Below, piece by piece: positions 6,601 to 11,499 of a stretch of 11,499 bases of DNA (positions within the stretch are counted from its first letter, which is position 1; every line of letters starts with the position of its first letter). Source of the DNA: an uncultured Clostridia bacterium (GTDB taxonomy: Bacteria > Bacillota > Clostridia > Christensenellales > Pumilibacteraceae). The position numbers and the translations under genes were made by a program. The stretch covers positions 1 through 11,499 of the forward strand of contig CANDJX010000046.1 in NCBI GenBank assembly GCA_947385185.1. The letters are read 5' to 3'. Under the pieces are notes generated by a model, which was given only the letters and a program-made list of their open reading frames with translations, was not told the origin of the DNA and did no database searches.

Positions 6601-9539
6601 TATATAATATAAAGTCTGTCGCTGCCGATCACTGCTTTCACGTCGTAAACGGCGTCGGAATATCCGTCGTCCACGGCTACGAACCCGTAGCCCTTCCCGA
6701 CGAGCTTGCCGTCGGAAGCGAAACCGAACGTAAGCTCGCAAAGGTCGACGTCTACCGAAACCGGTACCTCGATTTTGCCCGAATCGACGTTTTTATTGCG
6801 AAGCTCGAAGTGCACGTCCTCGACCTTGAAGCCGAGCTCCGAAAAGTTCAGGCTGCCGAGCATATTCATATATATATCGTCCGCGTCCGGATTGGGTTCG
6901 TCGCAACGCGAACATTTATCGACGCCGAAATCGTGACCGAGCGGCGCGCTCGTATAAACCGTTTCGCGCCTGTTGCAATGTTTGCAACGCTTTACGGTAT
7001 ACGCGCCCTCGGTGCAGGTAGCGGCTTCCGTCGCTATATTCTCGTAAACGTGATTTACCGTACCCGTATGGTTATCCGTTCTGACCGCGCCGCACTTGCC
7101 GCAGGTATAAGTCGTATAACCGCCGTGCTGACACGTCGCCGCAGTGACTGCGCCCGCGTCCCAGCTGTGCTCGCAACCCGTGCCGCACACCGTGCAGACT
7201 CCGTTTTCATACGCATGATTGCCGGTAGCCGCGGCGCCGTGCATTCCGCACACGAGGCATACCTGACCGCGTCCGCAGGTCGGCGATGATATATCCCAGG
7301 TATGCGGCAAAGTAGCCGTGCGCTCGGACTCGAATCTCTGATGACAATGCGAGCATTCTTTGACGGTATATCCGCCGGTCGTGCAGGTCGCGGCGTATAC
7401 GGTTTCGGTGAAATCATGCCCCGTCGCGGGAATCGTCCCGTACCTTATTTTATGCCCGCACTCCGTGCACTCGCCGAGCGAAACGCCGGGAAGCGTGCAA
7501 GTCGGTTCGACGCGGCTGTCCTTATATTTATGCCCCGTCGCCGCGATCGTATAAGTATACGACTCGCCGCAATCCGAGCAGGTATATACGGTTCTGCCCG
7601 CCGCCGTACAGGTCGGATCGGTGTGCGCGCCCGCCTGCCAGTTATGACCGACCGAAGGAATCTTGATCGTAAGCGAGAGATCGCAACGCGAGCAGGTCGA
7701 AGTTATGTGCCCGTCCTCGGTGCAGGTCGGGTCTACCGTGACGTCGTGCATATCGTGACCGAGCGCGGGAACGACGTCCGTCGTTGTTTTCTGACCGCAA
7801 CGCAGGCATACGGAGAACTCGAATCCGTCCGCCGTGCAGGTCGCTTCGTGATGTTCGGTCTTAAGCACGTGACCGTAGAAGTCGCAACGCTCCTGCGCAG
7901 TCAATTTCGTGACCGTATAATACGAGAAGTGCGTAGTTTCGAAAACCGCATACCCGTCCGAATATTTGGCGTTTATAAAGACTACCCCGCCGAGTTCGTC
8001 TATATACCACACGACTATGCAGTCGGGGTCCTCGCCCTCGGCGAGTTCATAAGGCACGCGCACCGTGACGGTACCGCCGAGCTCGGTAGTCGGGTCGGGA
8101 TTATCGTCAAGGTACATCATAAGATTATAAATCTTGCTGTCGCCTATTCTGTCCCTGTCTGCCGGAGTCATATTTATGTCGAGTTCGTCAACGCTCTTTG
8201 CGTCGGCGGAAACTCTGACAGAGTTTGCGTTCTCGATCGCGCCGAGCGAATCGTTGATCGAGATCGACGCGTCTTTGAGTTCCACCTCGCCCGCCGACGT
8301 AAGGTCGTTTTTATCTACCGTAGTCGTGGTTTCCGTCTTGGCGGATACGGCGGTTTTGATCACGCCGCAATACTCGCAGGTATAAGTCGTTATGTTGCCG
8401 TTCACTGCGCCGGCGTCCCACTTATGCGCATTCGCGTCCGAATAAGCCTCGGTATAATGATCGCCGCAGACCGAGCAAGTGAACATCTTTTCGCCGTCTT
8501 TCGAGCAAGTAGCCGCTTTTGTTATGGTCGCGGAGTAATTATGTTTCTCGCGAGTCACTGTACGCGTGACCGGCTCGTGACAAAGTCCGCACTCGCCGAC
8601 ATAATGTTCTATGACGGTGCAACCGTCGCCTTGTTCTTCATGGTCGAGCGAATATACTATACCGCTGTGCCCCGTCGCGGGAACTTCCTGCTCGTACTCG
8701 TCGCCGCATTCTATGCAACGGAAAGTCATCGAGCCGGCTTCCTCGCAAGTCGGATCGCGTCCGAGCGTAGGCACCTGGACGTAATTATGACCCGAAGCGG
8801 GCGCGCCGTGTTCTTCGCAGCGCAGGCATACGTGATCGGCGCAGGAAGGAACGTTCCCCCAGTCGTGACCGAGCGCTTCTACCGGCGTGTCGTTATAACT
8901 GTCGTCGCACCATTTGCACCTGTGCACAGTATATCCCGCGGTAAGGCAGGTCGCTTTGACGACATGGTCTACAATATATTCATGGTCTTTGACCGGCGTT
9001 TCGTTGCCGATATAAGAATCTCCGCACGAACAGGTATACGTGGTGAAACCCGTTCTCAGGCAGGTTGCTTCGGTAACTGCCGCCGTATACGAATGTATAT
9101 GCGACGATAATTTAGGCACTACGTTGTCGCGGTACGAATAATCGCATCTGTTGCATTTGTGCTCCGTATACCCCTCGCTCGAAACGGTGGGGTTTACCGT
9201 CGTGTCCACGTAATCGTGCCCTTTCGCCGCGGTTTCGGTATCGGTAAACGAATAATCGCACACCGTGCAGGTATGAGTGGTATAACCGCCGTCGTCGCAC
9301 GTAGCTTCCGTCACGCTGTCCGAATAAGTATGTATACCGGTCGCGGGTATGACTTCGGTACGGACGATCTCGTCGCAATCGGCACACTTATACGTCCGCT
9401 CGCCCGCCGCTACGCACGTTGCCTCGCGCGTGACGGTCGGGATCAGATTCCCGTGTTCGCATTCTCCGCAAGCCGCAAAAGCAAGACACGAACAGACGAG
9501 AGCCGTAAGGAAAACAAAAATTCCCACAAGCCTTTTCAT
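3693..9539 (-). CDS. Giant CxxC-repeat surface lipoprotein
   Basis: 1948 codons from ATG at 9537-9539, preceded by GGAGG at 9 nt. Residues 1-24 are a signal peptide ending AFAAC, so Cys24 is the likely lipidated residue. Layout: Cys-rich repeats (34-395); a Thr/Val-rich beta insert (400-545) ending HFSYYTV, an ending I recall from Clostridia surface proteins with similar repeats; a second repeat block (551-880); a core domain (about 889-1265) resembling the neighbouring small lipoprotein; a Tyr-rich stretch; degenerate repeats (1450-1520, single units near 1667, 1784 and 1824); and a C-terminal beta-rich part. The typical unit is ATC-x9-C-x2-C-x~12-GH, giving three Cys and one His that could bind a metal or, if oxidised, form disulfides. 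I recognise no enzyme motif, LPXTG signal or second TM, so anchoring is probably by the lipid. Function unknown; an adhesin, binding or scaffold role is only a guess. Confidence 0.93.
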   Translation of the reverse strand: MKRLVGIFVFLTALVCSCLAFAACGECEHGNLIPTVTREATCVAAGERTYKCADCDEIVRTEVIPATGIHTYSDSVTEATCDDGGYTTHTCTVCDYSFTDTETAAKGHDYVDTTVNPTVSSEGYTEHKCNRCDYSYRDNVVPKLSSHIHSYTAAVTEATCLRTGFTTYTCSCGDSYIGNETPVKDHEYIVDHVVKATCLTAGYTVHRCKWCDDSYNDTPVEALGHDWGNVPSCADHVCLRCEEHGAPASGHNYVQVPTLGRDPTCEEAGSMTFRCIECGDEYEQEVPATGHSGIVYSLDHEEQGDGCTVIEHYVGECGLCHEPVTRTVTREKHNYSATITKAATCSKDGEKMFTCSVCGDHYTEAYSDANAHKWDAGAVNGNITTYTCEYCGVIKTAVSAKTETTTTVDKNDLTSAGEVELKDASISINDSLGAIENANSVRVSADAKSVDELDINMTPADRDRIGDSKIYNLMMYLDDNPDPTTELGGTVTVRVPYELAEGEDPDCIVVWYIDELGGVVFINAKYSDGYAVFETTHFSYYTVTKLTAQERCDFYGHVLKTEHHEATCTADGFEFSVCLRCGQKTTTDVVPALGHDMHDVTVDPTCTEDGHITSTCSRCDLSLTIKIPSVGHNWQAGAHTDPTCTAAGRTVYTCSDCGESYTYTIAATGHKYKDSRVEPTCTLPGVSLGECTECGHKIRYGTIPATGHDFTETVYAATCTTGGYTVKECSHCHQRFESERTATLPHTWDISSPTCGRGQVCLVCGMHGAAATGNHAYENGVCTVCGTGCEHSWDAGAVTAATCQHGGYTTYTCGKCGAVRTDNHTGTVNHVYENIATEAATCTEGAYTVKRCKHCNRRETVYTSAPLGHDFGVDKCSRCDEPNPDADDIYMNMLGSLNFSELGFKVEDVHFELRNKNVDSGKIEVPVSVDVDLCELTFGFASDGKLVGKGYGFVAVDDGYSDAVYDVKAVIGSDRLYIIYDGSEGKQYIVLDGNFMANSLGMELFGNDSMTYAELCDCIKDYRDSFTELLGGFAELKSDMLGSKLTTLASRLFVSAPTADGLKFTVDKDKLAAVNTALTTMYVSDFVDYCLGEGTYDAIVKLGTDALNLKLKEAKSFVDDLGLDADAVISLAEKILTAMGNDIDIDRDILGDPDMSELTVAEMLAQAFGGEGSAVVKEFTDMAERLRTTIAYEDEEVKAYVDDIIGYFDEATSIVIYTDKAGNIISINLGTTNASFDISQSGSYTESVYIDGALSVFFGGTDIDFGGIDVQASVLGKIGDLRIVNGTTCTVSRPNGDDKETTEYTFISDVSGKVTKAVRERIGAWANGRRESGTYKGVDAYYYEYEIDTDRSVYDFSHVGMISVSDDCGDWKSVSYTVLATNEWTRGTERRYYSRATNRFLGSEIVQSDEMNTNTYYSWLSMYYNPVTREVEIESRHNYEPDETGGLDPVGCTTPGYRLYRCTHCGDTRKEYYTNGHTPEVSWKFIDEKNRDCRAGVELTYTCKTCGEVVDKRKSYYHDMFEIERIDTSLYGGTCGGELIVMSCPCGAERHYGMSEHGCDMNINDWMQNDPETGREIRVVEGKCSVTHPERCRFGFRAETYYTADANCNGTAHVSLSLGLDANGDYNPPVTSTYPCGKRHTIESNVNDYTTDEEGYHVDVREEYERCRHCDYGFTYTDKIYYADKSEKSEPVKRKYERVQNDTFSSLREEEEYTYYQGVEAQTHYYREEESLAESRRWYEFTYEYDHEKCMRTVTETYSDGDKGESRTEEFHFAKSISTKEPTCTQPGVIERKCVDCSVQFESSEIAPRGHEWRVVEDGDGYVCALCGLHSEKGVDGTVIFEDLSKNTDFNENGGDIVIGYYKRDNFAQFNVSFSLVVGGENVENTVFSIDVTDDGYSLIRFDKPELLAKASEIATRNSITGDYDVRMNFVPIGGDFDFAITFTDLTA
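4050..5192 (-). repeat. Degenerate C-terminal Cys-rich units
   Basis: Scattered units between residues 1450 and 1830: 1452/1462-1465/1477, 1493/1503-1506/1518, 1535/1544-1546/1557 (CPC instead of CxxC), a lone CRHC at 1667-1670, 1784/1794-1797/1811 and a final CALC at 1824-1827. Spacing between units is irregular and filled with Tyr/Glu-rich sequence, unlike the compact first two blocks. Confidence 0.75.
6900..7889 (-). repeat. Cys-rich repeat block 2 (residues 551-880, about 10 units)
   Basis: The same unit type as block 1: 568/578-581/595, 606/616-619/632, 644/654-657/670, 681/691-694/708, 719/729-732/746, 803/813-816/830, 842/852-855/869. It also has a short unit (747-775) with CLVCGMHGAAATGNH and a DAGAVTAATC unit, in the same order as their counterparts in block 1. 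The last piece (870-880) is only a CSRC half-unit before the core domain. Confidence 0.9.
8355..9440 (-). repeat. Cys-rich repeat block 1 (residues 34-395, about 10 units)
   Basis: Coding repeats of about 36-40 residues. First-Cys/CxxC/His positions per unit include 42/52-55/70, 81/91-94/108, 160/170-172/186 (one residue deleted, CxC), 198/208-211/225, 265/275-278/291, 307/317-320/333 and 345/355-358/372. The unit at 109-147 lacks the first Cys but keeps CxxC. A shorter unit (226-251) contains CLRCEEHGAPASGH. The block closes with a half-unit around DAGAVNGN...CEYC. DNA copies have diverged, so the array is old at nucleotide level. Confidence 0.9.
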
Positions 9540-9548
9540 AATAATATA

Positions 9549-9553
9549 CCTCC
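9549..9553 (-). promoter_or_regulatory. Ribosome binding site of the giant lipoprotein gene
   Basis: GGAGG on the minus strand, 9 nt before the ATG at 9539. It is strong, and supports this start over internal ones because only this start gives a full signal peptide. Confidence 0.85.
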
Positions 9554-9608
9554 GTGATATTGCGGCTCTTTTTCAACCGCTCGAAGCAACAAACAATTAT
9601 ACACTTTC

Positions 9609-9639
9609 AGTATATCACTAACCCCCCCCCGAATGTCAA
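9609..9639 (-). promoter_or_regulatory. Promoter of the giant lipoprotein gene, with a poly-G spacer
   Basis: On the minus strand a perfect TTGACA (9634-9639) is followed, after 19 bp, by TATACT (9609-9614) preceded by TG plus one base (extended -10). The spacer reads TTC, nine G, TTAGTGA. An A/T-rich stretch lies upstream of the -35. The mRNA would start about 60 nt before the ATG. At 19 bp the spacer is 2 bp longer than the usual optimum; slippage in the G run would change it. A second TATAAT (9596-9601) lacks a matching -35. Confidence 0.75.
9622..9630. repeat. Homopolymer (C)9 on plus / (G)9 on minus
   Basis: Nine consecutive C on the plus strand, entirely inside the spacer of the promoter at 9609-9639. 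It is the most conspicuous long G/C homopolymer I see in the window, and it sits in otherwise A/T-leaning intergenic DNA. Confidence 0.9.
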
Positions 9640-9750
9640 CGCTTTACGACAAAAAATACTCCGCCTTTTTCGGAAAAAATTTAACTTTTGATAAGCATGG
9701 TCGTTGCACGTTCCGGCGCGTCCGCGTGACAAAAATAATCGAAAAAATAT

Positions 9751-9799
9751 ATAAAAAATCGTCGCGAGTCAATATCCTTGACCTGCAACGATTTTTTAT
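9751..9799. terminator. Long hairpin, likely bidirectional terminator downstream of the GH3 frame
   Basis: A perfect 12-bp outer stem (9751-9762 with 9788-9799; sequence ATAAAAAATCGT) encloses a partly paired 5/5 internal loop and an inner GTCAA/TTGAC stem (9769-9773 and 9779-9783) with a 5-nt loop. On either strand the 3' arm supplies six T in a row. It lies 134 nt past the stop of the GH3 frame and about 110 nt upstream of the -35 of the next promoter, a fitting place to separate the two units. Confidence 0.7.
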
Positions 9800-9861
9800 T
9801 TCATTCCCGATAACGGGGTCGCCTTCCGGAATACCGCAATCGCGCGATATACGGTATATAA

Positions 9862-9907
9862 CGTAACCGCCGTTGACCGTGCCGATGAGGGGGAAAGCGC
9901 GGTTACG
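9862..9907. repeat. Inverted repeat just after the GH3 stop
   Basis: CGTAACCGC (9862-9870) and GCGGTTACG (9899-9907) form a perfect 9-bp stem with a 28-nt loop. An alternative pairing, 9856-9867 with 9910-9921 (11 of 12 matches), uses the same left arm. No T-run follows, so this may be a stability element or the remains of a terminator, not a terminator in its own right. Confidence 0.5.
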
Positions 9908-9932
9908 GCGTTACGCTATATATTCGCTGTTG

Positions 9933-11453
9933 TTATTCCTCGGGTTTTTCTTCCGGCTTTTTGATTATGAATATCGCGCACACCGCGATACCCGCAGCCG
10001 CAAGCACCCAGATGCCTACTACCATGACGACAGGTATGGGCAAGAACGGAGCTTCGGTTACCGCCATTTTGAGCTCGACGCTGTATCTGTCGTCGGCGTC
10101 GCCGTTTTCCTGATAATCCTTAGCCCGCGCATACGTATTCGCAAACGTGTAAAGCGCGTTTTTGGACGCCGTGCGAAGAAGGGTAAGCGTGGTAGCGCTG
10201 CGGTCGAACGGTTCGTCGAGGTCCATCATAAGGTCGTTGCCGGCGCGTATGCCCTGCATACCGTTCATATACGGTCTGCCGAGCGACCAGTCGGTTATGA
10301 GCGAACCGCGGAAGCCCCATTCGCCGCGAAGTATGTCGTTGTTCATGGGATCGCACGCGCCTGCCCATACCGCGCCTATGCAGTTGAACGAAGTCATTAC
10401 GCCGTTCGCGCCGCCCTCTTTGACGGCTATCTCGAAAGGCTTGAGATAGATTTCGCGCATCGTCTGTTCGGTTAGCCATGTATAAACGTTTTCCGGATTG
10501 ATGCCTTCTTCGCTGACCGCGAAGTGCTTCATATAGCAGTACAGTCCGGTATTGGCAGCGCCGCGTATGACTTCGGCGGCAAGTTTGCCTATAACGATCG
10601 GATCCTCGCTGTAATACTCGAAATAACGTCCGCTGAACGGGTTACGGTGGAGATTGAGTCCGGGGCCGTACCAACCGTTTATGTTAAGCGCGCTTCCGAT
10701 GACGCCCTGAGCTCTGCCCATGTTGTACGCGGTTTCCTGATTCCAGGTGCAACCGAGGAGCGTTTCCGCGGGGAACGCCACGAGTTTGCCTCTGTCGTTC
10801 TGCGAAATGTCGGGAGCGTGGAAGCCTGCGGGTCCGTCTATTTCCAGACGGCGGGGTTTGCCTACGCTTTCGACGGCGTCGCTGACTTTGCCCTCGCTCG
10901 CGATGCGGCGTATCTGATGCTTTAAGTCGTGACATTTGACGTTTATATAATCCACGTTATCCTTGAACAATTCGTAATGCCGCCGTTCCTGCTCGTGCAG
11001 ACGCTGCAGAGTATCGAATTCGGTCTGCATCTTTTTTCTGCCGAGCATAAAGAACTGTATGAATACGGCAAGCACGCAACAAATGACGTTATAACCGTGA
11101 ACGACCAGGCGCAGCACGAAATCGGTATCCTCATTCATTCGATACGTAACTACGAGATTGAGCATGACTGCGACGAAAAGGATCACTCCGCTTATGATAA
11201 GAAGCGATACGTTGCCTATGCGTAAATCCTCGCCCGACTTTATGCGCGTACCGAACAACAGATACATAAGCCCGTAAATTACGACGTAGCTTTCTATGTA
11301 TACAGCGAAAGACCATATATCGAACAACTGACGGCTTGTCTGTTCGTAAGGTCCGCCCGGCGCGGTCTGGAGCCCGAACGCCGTGATCAGAAACGTATAT
11401 ACTTCATAAGCGATATGCTGCACCGAATATGCCGCAACGGCGCAGAATACGAT
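9933..11453 (-). CDS. In-frame chimera: AgrC-like sensor kinase N-part joined to GH3 glycosidase barrel; probable assembly artefact
   Basis: A continuous frame ends at 9933 and is open to the last genomic base (11453), so the 5' end is missing. The GTG at 11421-11423 lies within a hydrophobic stretch and is probably not the start; numbering counts it as residue 1. Residues 1-181 look like a peptide-sensing kinase: four or more TMs (up to 14, 33-58, 72-94, 102-127), a coiled linker and the H-box NVKCHDLKHQI with H165 as likely phosphoacceptor; no ATPase (N/G box) domain follows. From about residue 183 it is a GH3 beta-glucosidase-type barrel: GKPRRLEIDGPAGF, GRYFEYYSEDP (265-275), KH at 299-300 and ITDW with nucleophile D378. 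A C-terminal TM (about 460-487) and KKPEEKPEE tail follow. A barrel at the C-terminus with a membrane anchor fits domain-swapped (C domain first) GH3 enzymes, whose other half is absent here. Each half is confident; the join is not. Confidence 0.6.
   Translation of the reverse strand: MVFCAVAAYSVQHIAYEVYTFLITAFGLQTAPGGPYEQTSRQLFDIWSFAVYIESYVVIYGLMYLLFGTRIKSGEDLRIGNVSLLIISGVILFVAVMLNLVVTYRMNEDTDFVLRLVVHGYNVICCVLAVFIQFFMLGRKKMQTEFDTLQRLHEQERRHYELFKDNVDYINVKCHDLKHQIRRIASEGKVSDAVESVGKPRRLEIDGPAGFHAPDISQNDRGKLVAFPAETLLGCTWNQETAYNMGRAQGVIGSALNINGWYGPGLNLHRNPFSGRYFEYYSEDPIVIGKLAAEVIRGAANTGLYCYMKHFAVSEEGINPENVYTWLTEQTMREIYLKPFEIAVKEGGANGVMTSFNCIGAVWAGACDPMNNDILRGEWGFRGSLITDWSLGRPYMNGMQGIRAGNDLMMDLDEPFDRSATTLTLLRTASKNALYTFANTYARAKDYQENGDADDRYSVELKMAVTEAPFLPIPVVMVVGIWVLAAAGIAVCAIFIIKKPEEKPEE
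10869..10890 (-). other. Junction between kinase and GH3 sequence
   Basis: Kinase-like sequence ends around GKVS (residues 178-181) and GH3-like sequence begins around AVESVGKP (183-190). The change occurs within about 20 bases with no linker. Position is estimated from remembered family conservation, so it could be off by several codons. Confidence 0.6.
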
Positions 11454-11499
11454 AGATCGGAAGAGCGTCGTGTAGGGAAAGAGTGTGCTTGTCAGTGTA
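11454..11499. other. Illumina TruSeq i5-side adapter with index (non-genomic)
   Basis: From 11454 the sequence begins AGATCGGAAGAGCGTCGTGT and matches, for 33 bases to 11486, the reverse complement of the TruSeq read-1 adapter as I know it. Eight bases follow (GCTTGTCA, 11487-11494) at the position of an i5 index, then GTGTA (11495-11499), the next bases of the same oligonucleotide. Real genomic sequence ends at 11453. Confidence 0.97.

Larger units (their letters stand above)
9640..9932. other. Gene-free stretch between the GH3 end and the promoter of the giant gene
   Basis: I see no plausible gene here: the only open frame of note (plus strand, 9633-9866) has no ribosome binding site and a composition typical of A/T-rich intergenic DNA. 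The stretch holds the hairpins at 9751-9799 and 9862-9907 and a small TCCG/CGGA stem at 9660-9674 next to runs of A and T. No tRNA, riboswitch or DnaA-box cluster was recognised by eye. Confidence 0.7.

Noticed and set aside
4701..7289. An 862-codon plus-strand open frame (and others at 7302-9110, 3684-4427 and 430-1314) opposite the minus-strand genes
   Set aside because: They lie codon-on-codon against the real genes and stay open because those genes avoid the codons TTA, CTA and TCA. They have no recognisable domains, signal peptides or ribosome binding sites, whereas the minus-strand products do.
6900..9440. Recurring short DNA words (for example GCAGGT and CGCAACG types) suggesting a CRISPR or tandem DNA array
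   Set aside because: Spacing is irregular and the similarity is at protein level (CxxC units). Copies are divergent and in frame, so this is a coding repeat and not a CRISPR.
9633..9866. A 77-codon plus-strand frame in the intergenic region
   Set aside because: It overlaps the promoter of the giant gene and the long hairpin, has no ribosome binding site, and its Lys/Ile/Phe-rich translation is what A/T-rich spacer DNA gives by chance.
9933..11453. Reading the kinase-GH3 frame as a proven new signalling glycosidase
   Set aside because: The missing ATPase domain, conflicting topology, incomplete GH3 and nearby adapter make an artefact more likely. It is kept as a finding to test, not as a system.

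Overview
The window looks like one contig from an uncultured anaerobic Bacillota (Clostridia-type) bacterium, probably gut-associated. The basis is the conserved order rpmH-rnpA-yidD-yidC, a 5-TM Gram-positive-style YidC, lipobox signal peptides, an AgrC-like sensor kinase fragment, and an exported giant protein built from CxxC repeats of a kind I recall from gut Clostridia genomes. This placement is by recall and inference; no rRNA is present to test it. Every gene I support is on the minus strand, so transcription runs from high to low coordinates.

From the right (upstream) end: the last 46 bases (11454-11499) are not genomic. They read as an Illumina TruSeq dual-index adapter, including an 8-base index. 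Just inside lies an open frame (9933-11453) joining the membrane and H-box part of a sensor histidine kinase to the catalytic half of a membrane-anchored GH3 glycosidase. Neither half is complete, the kinase lacks its ATPase domain, and the contig end is contaminated. I think this is most likely an assembly or library chimera, although the join is in frame. A 393-bp intergenic stretch follows, with a long hairpin (likely terminator) and then a strong promoter whose -35/-10 spacer contains a run of nine G. That layout is typical of phase-variable promoters.

The promoter reads into a 1948-codon gene (3693-9539) for a giant predicted lipoprotein. It carries about 25 Cys-rich units in three blocks, a beta-rich insert, a large core domain and a C-terminal region. 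A second, 429-codon lipoprotein gene (2329-3618) starts 74 bp downstream from a TTG codon, and its mature part appears homologous to the core of the giant. The two probably form one surface-protein operon.

A terminator-like hairpin interlocked with a consensus promoter (2162-2203) then separates this accessory pair from the housekeeping operon: rpmH (ribosomal protein L34), rnpA (RNase P protein), yidD and yidC (membrane insertase, cut by the left edge). These four are tightly packed: a 5-bp gap, then overlaps of 4 and 13 bp. In many bacteria dnaA and oriC lie beside rpmH; here the surface-protein pair occupies that place.

The observations I rate highest are the poly-G promoter spacer, the giant CxxC-repeat lipoprotein with its small paralogue, and the adapter plus chimeric junction, which warn against reading the right-hand 1.5 kb as a new kinase-glycosidase system.
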